Assembly (NCBI GenBank): GCA_029216955.1
Contig: JANAVB010042220.1
Location: 15,929,599 to 15,993,598 of the forward strand
Direction of reading: 5' to 3'
Source of the DNA: Iris pallida
Taxonomy: Eukaryota; Streptophyta; Magnoliopsida; Asparagales; Iridaceae
DNA length: 64,000 bases
Each line of letters begins with the position of its first letter. Within the stretch, counting starts at the first letter, position 1. The notes under the pieces were generated by a model. It saw nothing but the letters and a program-made list of their open reading frames with translations, did no database searches and was not told where the DNA came from. This document shows positions 26,901-38,333 of this stretch, piece after piece. A program made the position numbers and the translations under genes.

Positions 26901-27919
26901 AGTATATATTCTCCAGATTCACCGGATACAGGCGAGTACATTCTCTGATTATTTCATATCCTGCATTAGGATTAGTACTATATGGATCTTGTTGAGCGAT
27001 GTTATCCCCTTAGCGGATACATCGGGTATTTCGTGTTCGTGTACTTTATCGTGAATATCGTGTACTCCTTGTATTTGTGACATTCGTGTACGAAACGTGT
27101 GAAATCGTGTATAATCATGTATTTACATGACATTCGTGTACAATAACATAACTTAGCCAGATCCTTGTGTATTGATTGGGGCGGGGGAGTAGAAGTGGTT
27201 ATGTATTCAATCCAGTAGATTACTCGTGTACAACCTCTGTAGATTACTCGTGTATAACATCGTGCCGTTTACATAACCATCTTGTGCTCTGAATCACTAG
27301 ACACTATCAGTTCTCTATATACTGTAGCTATTTATTTACAGTCTTTCCTGTTTACCATGTTATTCTTCAATTTTTTGTATCTTACTCTCTAGCATGATTA
27401 TATATCCTGACCTGCTATGATTTATTGAGATGTACTGTGCTCGCTCCTGTCCTGACTGGACCTGTTGAAATATTACAGAGGACGAGGATGAGGCGTTCTG
27501 CCCTACCTAATACGGTGCTACACTACACGAGTGCCTGGACTTGGACCAGCAGCAGGATCCACTAGCAGTAGATGACACTCCCTTAGACTAGGACTGTCTT
27601 TACTTTACTTGGATTACTGTATTTGGATTTCAGAGATTTGGACATGTATTTATTTATAGACACTTAGAATTTTGGTTTGTACCTCTGTGATGTTTTTTTC
27701 CTGGATATTATCATCTTTATCATTCTATCTTATTCCTATTCTACCTTAGCTGTGATTGAGATATATTCTGTTATATCACCCCCATTCGGGGAGTATAACT
27801 GTTTATTACCTGTATCTGTTAGATGTTGGGACCTAGGACAGCGTTCTACCGCCGACACTGCGGCGTAGGCTGGACGTACCTACGTCTCGTGCCCTTACTC
27901 TAGGGTGCGGGTCGTGACA
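23986..27919 (+). repeat. Gypsy-1 5' LTR
   Basis: Starts TGTCACTACCAC and ends gtgcgggtcgtgaca; collinear with 32975-36885. It includes a GTGTC/GACAC-rich segment (about 24770-25440), CA and TA microsatellites (about 26220-26560), a doubled CCCTAA motif near 24361, and a 54-base deletion relative to the 3' LTR at 26970/26971. It should carry the promoter and polyadenylation signals, but I could not fix their positions. Confidence 0.95.
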
Positions 27920-28166
27920 CGTTTTTAGTGGTGGCCCATGCAGGTCCTAGGTTGAAAATGTAGTGGTATTCGAACTAGAATATCACTGCAGCCTGCAGTA
28001 GGAATTAGTATATTTTTGACGGTACTCAATCACAATAGAAAAAATTTCCTATCAAATTTCGTATATCTATTTTGCTGCTTATTGTCTTCCTTAGAACTTT
28101 AACTGTCCTCCTTTGATTTTTGACTCATTATCAGTAATTGTTTCTTGTTTGATCTGTGTCTCCAGG
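27920..28166 (+). other. Gypsy-1 leader with candidate unusual primer-binding region
   Basis: No TGGTATCAGAGC-type site follows the LTR. Instead the motif gtggtggcccatgcaggtc (27928-27946) lies 8 bases in. The same motif follows the 5' LTRs of the plus LARD, the minus LARD and gypsy-2. The leader has no coding sequence before the gag ATG at 28167. Confidence 0.55.
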
Positions 28167-29520
28167 ATGGTTGAGACGAGATCGCATCGCCCCGCGACGG
28201 GAGAGGCTGGAGAGGGGTCTGCCACCTCTCGTGTCCAGCAACCAGCTCCCAGTACCATGGGGCCAGTGCAGACCTCAGGAGTCGGTGTCTCTGCGACCTT
28301 TGGAGGAGCACCTCCAGCAGTCACGAGGCAGAGCCCAGTGATTCCTGAGATCCTTCCACTGCAGCAGCCTCCGCCTGCAGGGATGGTAGATGCTGCACAT
28401 CTTTTCTCCTTCGTGGAGAGGATTCTGGAGTCGCACTAGCAGCAGCAGACGAGGCAGACTACCGATTTCCGTCAGGGGATCGACGAGGCACACCAGCTGG
28501 TTCGTACCACAGTCGAGATGATTACTGCTCAGGGGGCCCAGCAGCAGCCCCGTCGGAGGGAGAAGGACATTCAGGACTTCCAGAAGATACATCATCGGGA
28601 GTTCTTCGGCACAGAGGGCATTCACATCGCAGACGACTGGATAGAGCATATTGAGGAGATCATCCGACTGGAAGAGATACCAGATCAACTCCAGATCGAG
28701 GCGGCGGACAGCCAGATGCAGGACTTAGCCCGTGCGCGGTACCAGGCAGATCCCAGGGTGGGAGTTGAGGGCCACACTTGGCCCAGTTCAAGGAGCTGTT
28801 CAAGAGCAGTTCTTTCCTGATGTTCTCTTGGGAGTTATCGAGGCAGTTCAAGGGTCTGGTTCAGGGGAACCAAACGATAGTTTAGTATGCCAGAGTTCTG
28901 AAGATTGGCCCGTTTATAGATGACTTGACCGAAAGCCGAAGGCAAGGAACTTTCGCCGAAGTCTGATTAAGAGATTCGGTCGCTGACTAAGAGCGACCGG
29001 AATGCCACTTTTGCTGAGATATTTTTTGGGGCTATGGCGCGGAGGACGACGTAGGGCTGAAGCTGAAGAGGGTCATGACTTCCAGGGTGGCAGTAGCAGT
29101 CAGGGGCAGGCCAAAGGCCTCACTTCCAGAAGCACTTTCAGCAGCAGAGGCCAGTTCACACAGCACCAGCATCAGGTCGTGCACCTTTTCAGCAAGTACA
29201 GCACCAGCAGCAGAGAGGACAGCAGGCACCCAGGCAGCAGGCTATTAGTTACTTTCTGCAAGAAGCCTGGGCATAATGGGACGAGTGTAGGAAGAGACTT
29301 GGCAGATGCTTGATGTGTGGATCAGCAGACCATCAGATGCGAGAGTGTCCGTTGCTGTGCGTCCGATACCAGGAGAGCTGGGGCAGCCAAGGCTCCAGCA
29401 GGCCAGCAGAGGGGACCATCCGCAGACCCAGCAGCAGAGGTTCCAGTAGCACCAGCAAGCACGAGTGGGCAGCAGGGCGAGCTTTCACCATGGCAGCTGA
29501 GGATACGAGGCCATCGGGGA
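28167..29520 (+). pseudogene. Gypsy-1 gag (capsid and nucleocapsid), broken
   Basis: The ATG at 28167 begins MVETRSHRPATG. A TAG at 28437-28439 follows ERILESH, with the same frame continuing to a retrotransposon gag domain (FFGTEGIHIADDWIEHIEEI at about 28600-28660). The frame is lost near 28780 and the middle of gag is scrambled by small indels. The nucleocapsid zinc knuckle CLMCGSADHQMREC (C-x2-C-x4-H-x4-C) is intact at 29307-29348. Gag would form cytoplasmic virus-like particles packaging element RNA. This copy could not make a full product. Confidence 0.9.
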
Positions 29521-29865
29521 GCTGATAGCAGGTTCGTTCTTCTCGATTCCCTTCCAGCATTTGCACTCTTTGATTCCGAGGCTTCCCACAACTTTGTCAT
29601 ATCGTATGCTATTAGAGACAGTTTGGTTTTGAACCCTTGCCTAGGACCTGCAAGATCATGACCGGGGGTGGGTCATCCTCGTGATGATGTTTGCAGAGGG
29701 CGGAGTGTCTTATTGGGAGGCCGAGAGTTGGGAGTGAGTTTACTCATCATGCCATTACCGAACTACGATATAGTATTAGGTATGGACTGGCTGAGTAGAC
29801 ACCACGCCCTCATTGATTGCCGTGGGGTAGAGTTTTGTTCGGGCGCCAGGAGAGCCAGAGTTTGA
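29521..29865 (+). pseudogene. Gypsy-1 aspartic protease, broken
   Basis: The active-site region reads ALFDSEASHNFV, where gypsy proteases have D-S/T-G-A-S; the catalytic-loop Gly is Glu. The frame stops at about 29661. The C-terminal part resumes in another frame from 29668 with YDIVLGMDWLSRHHALIDC, the usual gypsy ILGMDWL block. The protein would process Gag-Pol. Confidence 0.88.
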
Positions 29866-29941
29866 GTACACCGCGGCAAGCAGAGCAGGACGACGGAGTC
29901 TTCTGTGGAGCTTCAGTTGAGGAGCAGGTGGCTCTGCATCC

Positions 29942-30700
29942 TTGATCACAGAGTTTATGGATGTATTCCCAGAGGAGTTGCCAGGGCTTCCAACCGGATA
30001 TAGAGTAGAGTTCTCGATAGACTTGGTTCCCGACGCGGAACCGATCTTCCAGCATGTCTATCGAATGAACACACGAGTTAGTGGAGCTGAAGAGCAGGTA
30101 GATGAGCTGCAGGACAAGGGCTTCATTCGCTCGAGTTCTTCACCTTGGGGTGTACCGGTACTCTTCGTACCCAAGAAGGATGGGTCGGTACGTATGTGTA
30201 TCGACTACAGGGCACTTAACAACCTGACAATCAAGAACCGATACCCACTGCCACATCGATGATCTGTTTGATCAGTTGAGCGGAGCTCGGGTGTTCTCCA
30301 AGATTGATTTGAGGTCGGGTTATCACCAGGTGAAGGTGAAGGGGGAGGATATTCCCAAGACTGCTTTCAGGACGCGTACAGGTAGTTTGAGTTTTTGGTT
30401 ATGCCGTTTGGGCTAACCAATGCACCAGCAGTGTTTATGAATCTAATGAACAAGGTGTTCCACCAGTACTTGGATAAGTTCGTGGTGGTGTTCATTAATG
30501 ATATCTTGATATATTCCAAGACAGAGGAGGAGCACGAGGAGCATCTGCGGATAGTGCTAGAGACTCTCAAGGGAGCAGCTTTATGGGAAACTCTCCAAGT
30601 GTGAATTTTCTTGGACTGGGTGGACTTCTTGGGGCATGTAGTGACTGGAGATGGATCTCAGTTGACCCCAAGAAGATTGTAGCAGTTGAGCTTGGACAGC
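29942..30700 (+). pseudogene. Gypsy-1 reverse transcriptase, broken, catalytic Asp replaced
   Basis: The N-terminal part (29942-30262) has [47 protein letters not shown] and then a frameshift. The next segment (about 30264-30604) has [30 protein letters not shown] and FINDILIYS. In the last motif the first Asp of the Y/F-x-D-D catalytic pair is Asn (AAT at 30497-30499), which should abolish polymerase activity. A further frameshift precedes the connection domain. Confidence 0.95.
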
Positions 30701-30710
30701 GCCGACTTCA

Positions 30711-31310
30711 GTGGCAGAGATCAGGAGTTTCCTGGGCTGGCAGGATACTAGGAGATTTGTGCAGGATTTCTCCCGGGTTGCAGAGCTATTGACACGGTTG
30801 ACCCGGAAGGATGCTGAGTATGTTTGGTCAGATGAGTGTCAGACAGCTTTTGATGAGTTGAAGAAGCGGCTTACGACAGCTCCGATTCTGACATTGCCTT
30901 CAGGATCAGGTGGATTCACTATTTATAGTGATGCTTCAGGGAAGGGGCTGGGTTGTGTCTTAAAGCAGCATAGGAAGGTGATTGCCTATGCTTCCAGGTA
31001 ATTGCATCCCCATAAGAAGAACTACCCTATCCATGACCTGGAGCTGGAGGTGGTGATTTTTGCTTTGAAGTTGTGGAAGCACTATCTGTATGGCGAAAGG
31101 GCAAAGATTTTCACAGATCATAAGAGCTTGAAGTATGTGTTTACACAGAAAGAGCTCAACATGAGGCAGCGCAGATGGCTAGAGTTGATGAAGGACTTTG
31201 ACATCTCACTTCAGTATCACCCGAAAAAGGCCAACGTGGTTGTCGATACCTTGAGTAGGTATCCGACAGCCATGTGTTTGACTATGGATTGGCACTTGCT
31301 TGCAGACTTA
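30711..31310 (+). pseudogene. Gypsy-1 RNase H domain, one internal stop
   Basis: Contains ECQTAFDELKKRLTTAPIL, then FTIYSDASGKGLGCVL with the RNase H catalytic Asp, then a TAA stop at 30999-31001 followed in the same frame by [19 protein letters not shown] and [20 protein letters not shown]. It ends with [10 protein letters not shown], where functional elements have VADALSR. This degrades RNA in RNA:DNA hybrids during reverse transcription. Confidence 0.95.
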
Positions 31311-32377
31311 GAGAGCCTTGGGATTGAGGTGATCGTGCCAGGATGCAGATACAGTTATGGGGCCTTCAGATACAGTCGGACTTGATGGACAGATCAAGGC
31401 GACACAGTTCGAGAATGTGGCTCTGCGGTGTATCCAAGAGCAGATCAGTACAGGAGTAGAGGATATTGAGTTCTCACTTGCAGAGGATGGTGCCCTGAGG
31501 TACGGTTCCCGGTTATATGTGCCCAGCGGGGCTCAGAGAGCAGATTATCTAGGAGGCTCACAGATCGCAGTACTCTATATCCTGGTGCCAACAAGATGTA
31601 CAGGGATCTGCAAGAGCATGTCTGGTGGTACGGAATGAAGAGGAGGTGTCCCACTTCGTAGCGAGATGCTTGATCTGTCAGCAGGTCAAGGCAGAGACAG
31701 AGGTTCGAAAGATTATTGCAGCCGTTGTCCATTCCAGAGTGGAAGTGGGAACATATTACCATGGATTTCGTATCTGGGTTGCCGTGTACACCTGGAGGGA
31801 AGACGCGATTTGGGTCATCGTTGACAGGTTGACCAAATCGGCCCACTTTTGCCATTCAAGGTGGGTACGTCTACAGAGAGGCTCGCGGAGTTGTATATGA
31901 GGCAGATAATCAGGATTTACGGAGTTCCCGTCAGTATAGTCTCAGATCGGGATAGCCGCTTTACTTCCCATTTCTAGAGGGGTCTGCAGACTAGCTTAGG
32001 CACTCAGCTCAAGTTTAGTACTACATACCACCCCCCAGACGGACGGACAGTCAGAGAGGACTATTCAGACACTTGAGGATATGCTGCGGACGTACGTCCT
32101 GGATTTTTGAGGTTCCTGGGAGGATCACCTGCATTTGGTGGAGTTTGCTTACACAACAGTTTTCAGGCCAGCATTGAGATGTCACCGTTTGAGGCTCTGT
32201 ACGGCGTAGGTGCCGTACACCCTTATCTTCGGATGATGTTGGGGAGCAAGCTTTACTGGGACCAGAGATGGTTGTTGATGCAGCCGAGAAGGTGAAGCTC
32301 ATCAGGACAGACTTCACGTGGCGCAGGACAGACATCGGCACTGGGCCGATAGCCACCGGAGGCTGCTGGAGTTTGAG
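31311..32377 (+). pseudogene. Gypsy-1 integrase, zinc-binding and catalytic core regions, broken
   Basis: The HHCC zinc-binding end is visible as VARCLICQQVKAE (about 31645-31690). The catalytic core follows in pieces: AIWVIVDRLTKSAHF (about 31805-31855), IYGVPVSIVSDRDSRF with the second catalytic Asp (about 31915-31965), then TTYHPPDGRT (about 32020-32050) and NSFQASIEMSPFEALYG (about 32150-32205). Several frameshifts and a TAG separate these. It ends in the conserved block LLEFE, directly before the intron-like insertion. Confidence 0.9.
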
Positions 32378-32477
32378 GTACAGTTTTAGATATAGGATTA
32401 GAAGTAGGTTTTTTTTTCTGTTTTGTTTGATTGATCATGTTTGATTTTTAGTAACTTGAGACCTTGCTTGTGATTAG
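32378..32477 (+). other. 100-bp GT...AG intron-like insertion in gypsy-1 integrase
   Basis: Gypsy integrases normally run E-F-E-V-G-D without interruption. Here GAG (Glu) ends at 32377, exactly 100 bases follow beginning GTACAG and ending GATTAG, and the frame resumes with GTT GGA GAC at 32478. The insert has a T-rich tract (about 32409-32428) and would be a phase-0 intron. Length, boundaries and pyrimidine tract fit a short plant intron, but splicing is not shown. Confidence 0.6.
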
Positions 32478-32960
32478 GTTGGAGACATGGTTTTCTGCGG
32501 ATATCTCCGACTCGTGGTACGATACTTTTGGTGGAGGTGGGAAGCTTAGCCCGCGCTTCATCGGCCCTTTCGTTATCAGGGAGAGTCGGTGACGTGGCAT
32601 ACAGGCTAGACTTGCCACCTGCACTAGTGGGAGTTCACAACGTATTCCACGTGTCACAGTTGAGACGGTACGTAGCTGACCCTAGCCATGTGCTCGATCA
32701 TTCGGAGATTGAGGTTGGGCCTACTCTCAGTTATCCAGAGCAGCCTGTGGAGATTCTGGATCACCGAGAGAAGGTATTGAGGAACCAGGTGATACCCTTG
32801 GTACGCGTCGCATGGAGGCATCATTCTCCTGGAGAGTCGACCTGGAGCGGGAGGATGAGATGCGCGAGCGGTACCCCTATCTTTTTGGACCTGGAGGTAT
32901 ACTTTTCTATCCTTCTCAGCAGTTTAGTTTCGCCTTTAATTTCGAGGACGAAATTATTTT
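32478..32960 (+). pseudogene. Gypsy-1 integrase C-terminal region with chromodomain-like end
   Basis: After VGD the frame shifts, then 32528-32962 reads through VGDVAYRLDLPPALVGVHNV, VFHVSQLRRYVADPSHV and VEILDHREKVLRNQVIPLV, the order seen in Tekay/Del chromoviruses before and in the C-terminal chromodomain. The expected acidic WE.E..MRE segment is present in another frame (about 32845-32885). In the family this region steers integration to heterochromatin. Confidence 0.85.
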
Positions 32961-32974
32961 AAGGATGGTAGATT
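32941..32974 (+). other. Gypsy-1 polypurine tract region
   Basis: The block ttcgaggacgaaatt followed by aaggatggtaga immediately precedes the 3' LTR. The same ttcgaggacgaaatt block precedes the LARD 3' LTR at about 49348. Confidence 0.85.
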
Positions 32975-35900
32975 TGTTACCACTTATCTAGCTTGGGGGT
33001 ATTTTGATCATTTTGGTCATTTTTGAAATTTTGTGAATTATTTGGAATTATTATTCATTATTTGGATTTATTATAATTAATATGATTTTAGTATTTTTAG
33101 TATTTTTAGTAGAATTGATTTGGACCCTATAGTTGACTTTGACTAGTGTTGACTAGAAGACTAACCTAGTGACTAACCTAGGTTAAGACCACTTGGTTAG
33201 GTTAAGTAAACTTGGTTTGACCTAATTTAGTGAGGTTTAAGTCATCGGAACTTATTTGGAGAGATTTGGAGTTGATTTGACTAATATGGCTTATGACTTC
33301 ATAATCATGATTAATGACTTGACTTAAAGCCCATAGGCCCACACCATGAACAACCATAACCCTAATCAGCCCATGGCAGCCACTATTGATCTTCCCCTCC
33401 TATTTAATGCCCCTCAAAGTTAGGGCAAGCCTCCATTAGGAATTATTGCCAAGTTTTAGAAAGAGGTAAGCCCCCATCTTCCAAAAATCCTAGTAAATCC
33501 ATTTTAATTCCTTTTTAAAACAAATTGCATTGAGTCTAAATTTCCTCTACTTGCTGTTGGTAATAACTATTCTCAGATTTGGAGAGCATTGGAGGAGTTT
33601 GGTCATCAAGAGGAGCACCTCTTTGTGGAGCTTTTTGAAGCTTTAATACTCATAGGTATATTCAATTCCTCACCATAGAATTTAATTTTTGTATCATTAG
33701 GGAGCCCTAACCTAACCTAACGTAGAATAGGAATCCCTAAAATTTCGTGTCCTTTCGTGTCCAAACTGGACACATATCAGTGTCTAATTTTAGGTTTTGA
33801 TGAAATGCCCCAATGGCATTTCGTATGAATTTTGGGGAATTGTTTGAATAGAAAATTGTATTTGACCTCGCTTATAGGTTTCTTGTGTCTTTGTGTTCTT
33901 GGTGTCGTGTCGAGTCATTCGGGCACGTGTACACGTCGTGCATACGCGCGCAGCGAGCACTGTGCGTGCCCTGCTACTCGGGCATGATTACGACATGGAC
34001 ACGCCACCCCGACACTTGGGACTTGACACACAGTAAGGTGCCGACACTTACACGAGGCTCCCTAAGTTTCAGGTCCCCACGTGTCGTGTCGGACACGCAC
34101 GAGCGTGCGCACTTTTACACTGTCTCAGTGGCTGTCGTTTTTAGCCACTGATACGCTGTCTCGTGTCGCGTACACGCGACATGGATACGTGCTAGGGTTC
34201 CCTATCCCTAGCCCTAGTCTAGGTCGACCCTGGGACACAACCACGTGGTTGTCTCGTGTCGTGTCGTGCACACGAGCGACGTGAATACACGCACGAGGAG
34301 TGGACTGTGCACTGTGTCCAGTTTTCTTGTTTTCAGTTTTATGTTGAATGGACACGTTTGTGTCCTTTTGTGGACACAAACCACTTGTGACACGTACACA
34401 TTGTGTATTAATGTTACCAACCATTAAATTCTCTTTTTAATTTGATTTTGATAGTTAATTTCTATTTTCCCTATTATCCAAAAAAAACTGAACTGTCCAT
34501 GTATCCTGTCTTTTAGATTTTAAAAGAGTTTTAGCATCAATTTTTACCTAATCTACACTGCAAATTGCATGATATTAAAAGCCTAATATGTTCTTCTTGT
34601 GATTACTAATGGTGTGTTGAATTTGGTTGTGTATTGATTGGGATTGGTTCAAAAATGAAAATTCAATTTAGGTTCTGTTTGAACTGTTCTTAACTTAATT
34701 ATGGGGTTAAATCTAGATTCCTACTAAAGGGCTGATTTAATAGTTTTATGTGAATACATGAGTCATTTGAACTGTTAGATTCAATAGCTGTTAACTGAGT
34801 TGGGGTGTAAAATCTGGAAATGATATATGGACTGAAAACTGGAAACAGTTTAGGTTTAATTGGTATTATTTGAACTCTTTTGTTTTGGTTTTATGTCAAT
34901 ATGTTAACTGATGTTGATTCCTTAACTATGAAGTTGGGAAACTTTGTTTACTGTTATGGGATGTGTATTAACTGAGAATTCAATATAGGATTAAATCTGG
35001 ATAATGAAGTTGGGTTTAAAACCTGAAATTCAATTTGGTAACTGTTTACTGTTTTGGGTTTTTTGGGGATTCAAAATCTGAGACTAAATCAGTAGGGCTG
35101 TGCACACTTTTTCCTCACTGTTTTTACACTTTTCATACCACTGTTTGCACACTATTATCACTCACACACATGTGTGTCACTAACACATACACACACTCTA
35201 GTCACACACACTCATGCACATGCCTCACTTCACTAGTACACACACACACATACTTCACTGTGTTTCCCCTCACTATTCACTCATGTATCTCACACTCTCA
35301 TGACACGCACACATACACTAGTATATATATGTCACTCTCACTCATGACACACACACACACACACTTGTATCCATGTGTTTCCCCTCTCTTTTTATGTATA
35401 CCTATATATGAATTGAATTTGTATATACATAGGATTCCTATATATATGGATGTGTGCTTTTATATATATTAGATATATAGTGTATGTGATACCATAAGAT
35501 ATAGTGTATTGTATATGTATATATGTGTATGGTTTAGATATGGATATTGAATATGGTTTTGCTTAGCCCATGGTATAGCCTATTGGCCCATGGCCTAGTC
35601 TTTTAGCCTATGGCATGGTATGCCTATATGGAGCCTAGATAGACTAGTGTAGTCTTGTTAGACTTAGAATAGCCTTGTTAGCCTAGTGTAGACTAGTTTG
35701 ACTTAGAGTTGACTTTGGTCAGATTGACCTAGATTCATGTAGAATATTGATTTGCATCTTATTATCATTGTAGACTCATAGTGACTTGTACTGTTCTATA
35801 GGAGACAGACACCACTCCTCGGACAGTATATATTCTCAGATTCACCGGATACAGGCGAGTACATTCTCTGATCATTTCATATCCTGCATTAGGAGTATAC

Positions 35901-36885
35901 TTCCTGTTTAGATTACTTTACATGATGTTGACAAGTTGGAAACATGGATTAGTACTATATGGATCTTGTTGGCGATGTTATCCCCTTAGTGATACATCGG
36001 GTATTTCTGTTCGTGTACTTTATCGTGAACATCATGTACTCCTTGTATTTGTGACATTCATGTACGAAACGTGTAAAATCGTGTATAATCATGTATTCAC
36101 ATGACCTTCTGTACAATAACATAACTTAGCCAGATCCTTGTGTATGATTGGGGCAGGAGAGTAGAAGTGGTTATGTATTCAATCCAGTAGATTACTCGTG
36201 TACAACCTCTGTAGATTACTCGTGTATATATCGTGCCGTTTACATAACCATCTTGTGCTCTGAATCACTAGACACTATCAGTTCTCTATACTGTAGCTAT
36301 TTAGTTACAGTCTTTCCTGTTTACCATGTTATTCTTCAGTTTCTTGTATCTTACTCTCTAGCATGATTATATCCTGACCTGCTATGATTGTTGAGATGAA
36401 CTGTGTTCGCTCCTGTCCTGACTGGACCTGTTGAAATATTATAGAGGACGAGGCTGAGGCGTTCTGCCCTACCTACTACGGTGCTACACTAGACGAGTGC
36501 CTGGACTTGGACCAGTAGCAGGATCCACTAGCAGTAGATGACACTCCCTTAGACTAGGACTGTCTTTACTTTACTTGGATTACTGTATTTGGATTTCAGA
36601 GATTTGGACATGTATTTATTTATAGACAGTTAGAATTTTGGTTTGTACCTCTGTGATGTTTCTTTCCTGGATATTATCATCTTTTATCATTCTATTTTAT
36701 TCCTGTTCTACCTTAGCTGCGATTGAGATATATTCTGTTATGTCACCCCCATTCGGGGAGTAAACTATTTATTACCTGTATCTGTTAGATGTTGTGACCT
36801 AGGACAGCGTTCTACCCGCCGACACTGCACGTAGGCTGGACGTACCCACGTCTCGTGCCCTTACTCTAGGGTGCGGGTCGTGACA
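32975..36885 (+). repeat. Gypsy-1 3' LTR
   Basis: 3911 bp, collinear with 23986-27919, ending gtgcgggtcgtgaca at 36885. Differences from the 5' LTR include many one-base indels and a 54-base segment (35894-35947) absent from the 5' LTR. Confidence 0.95.
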
Positions 36886-37206
36886 ACAAGCACCACGAAT
36901 CTCCACTTTTGTGCTTTGTATTTATTCTTTGTGCCTCCACCCTCACCCCATATTATAGGATGAGAAAATACTATTTTGGGTCAAAATATGATTCTTATTG
37001 GAAGCCCTCAAATAAGAATCCTATTGCACCTAAAATAGCCCATCATTATCCTATTTTAGATCATAATAGGATATTCTAAAATAAGAATCATATTATATCT
37101 AAATAGCACAACACCAATTATGGACATCTAAATCTAATTATCAAATATTTAATAAGATTTCGATTCCATAAGTATGTTGTTACCAAATCCAGACTGGACT
37201 CCAACA
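36886..37206 (-). repeat. Copia 3' LTR, right segment
   Basis: Resumes with acaagcacc after gypsy-1 and runs to ggactccaaca at 37206, the start of the LTR on the minus strand (TGTTGGAGTCC). It is collinear with 53302-53605. The two segments total about 690 bp of LTR. Confidence 0.9.
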
Positions 37207-37218
37207 ATCTCCCCCTCC
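37207..37218 (-). other. Copia polypurine tract
   Basis: On the minus strand GGAGGGGGAGAT directly precedes the 3' LTR, the usual copia plus-strand primer. Confidence 0.9.
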
Positions 37219-38333
37219 AGTCTGATGAGAGATATTAACCCCATGGGTCCTCAACTAGACTATACATGTCGTCCCATGACATAATTCCTGCTCTCATATG
37301 CCACTGATCTCCGATCCCCTGAGTTGCTTTGCATCTTTCTTTGTCTCCAGCTCCTTGACCGTCACGTCGATGCTAGCTGCCATGGTAGCACCTCCTATAC
37401 CACTAGGATCCTGTCAATACCAATGACACGACCAAGACTGAACTTCCTAATGATCAACCTTACCGTAGTCTTGGCTGCTGTCCCCGACTTCCGTCTTCTA
37501 CTGGAAAGTGTTAACGTTCCGCTGAGCTTCTTCACCCTTGGCTGGCCCAACCAAGTGGATGGTGCGGTTCTCACAAGATTCTAACTCCTGAAGCTGCCCA
37601 CCTTCGTGTCCGAACTTGAAGCCTCCTCCCATGCGTCCTCGAGCATAACATCACGTACTGTACATGCCGACGATGACCCACAGCTTCTCTTGAACTGTGT
37701 GAATGATGATGCTTCCGTCTCAGATCGAGTTTGCTGCAAGACTTGATCTCTTTTCTGGCTTCGAACTGCTGAAATCGATGTCGTTCCGTAAGATTTGGCA
37801 AACTACCTGTCACCAAATCTAGATCCGTAGAGCAACCCCCACTTAGAGACCGACCAATTGTCATGGACCGACATACTGACCCTCAATCTTTGACTCATCA
37901 CCATCCATCGCTTTGTCTCGACGAATCCAATCCTCCGCAACCGTCAAAGCATCCAGAAGCCCCTCATTAGTAAGTTATCGATGATCTACCTCCGGTCAAA
38001 ACCCGCGAGCCTTCATCCGGTGTCTGTGGCCTGCCTTATAGCTTAATGGCTTGAGCCTGTACATGCTCAAACGCAAACTTCCCGAGCCAGTGTTAGGAAC
38101 CTTTCGCAAGCATCCAATCTTTGCTCCCTAACAGACCGCGACAGCCATCATCTGCCTGCCTTCCTACCGAAACCAAGTTGTAGCACAAACTGGGTACATA
38201 TCGCATACCACTAAGATGAGTTTCTCACTAAACTCCGTCGTCAGTGCACATCACCGATGCCTACAACTGTACCATCCCCTTGTCGCCCATCTTCACACGT
38301 CCAAACCTGCCGCGATATGACGTGAAGATCCTC
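37219..38333 (-). pseudogene. Copia internal remnant: end of protease, pre-integrase part, then a deletion
   Basis: On the minus strand from 38333 downward, fragments fit the copia protease C-terminus and GAG-pre-integrase region (YVPSLCYNLVSVGR-like at about 38160-38200 and GSKDWMLAKGS near 38130), broken by stops. From about 37940 to the polypurine tract nothing resembles integrase, RT or RNase H, although roughly 3 kb of such sequence would be needed. The element is therefore an internally deleted, non-autonomous derivative. Confidence 0.7.

Larger units (their letters stand above)
23986..36885 (+). mobile_element. Gypsy-1: full-length Ty3/gypsy retrotransposon, Tekay/Del-like chromovirus, inactive
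   Basis: A 12.9-kb element with two LTRs of about 3.9 kb, a gag-PR-RT-RNaseH-integrase order typical of Ty3/gypsy, a terminal polypurine tract, and a perfect 5-bp duplication ACAAG (23981-23985 and 36886-36890). The undisturbed target appears in the other copia LTR at 53302-53306. The integrase C-terminal region (32528-32900) has the VAYRLDLPP, VFHVSQLRRYV and PVEIL-like order of Tekay/Del chromoviruses. The coding region has several frameshifts and stops, so it is inactive, although some single-base indels could be consensus errors. Confidence 0.97.

Noticed and set aside
27928..27946. A tRNA gene at the leader motif
   Set aside because: No cloverleaf, acceptor stem or B box is present; only a short resemblance to part of tRNA-Met.
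28780..32520. Treating every gypsy-1 frameshift as a biological mutation
   Set aside because: The 5' and 3' LTRs of this element also differ by many one-base indels, so some may be consensus errors; only reads can decide.
37324..37584. Plus-strand frame in the copia internal region
   Set aside because: Antisense to the copia coding strand and without recognised domain.
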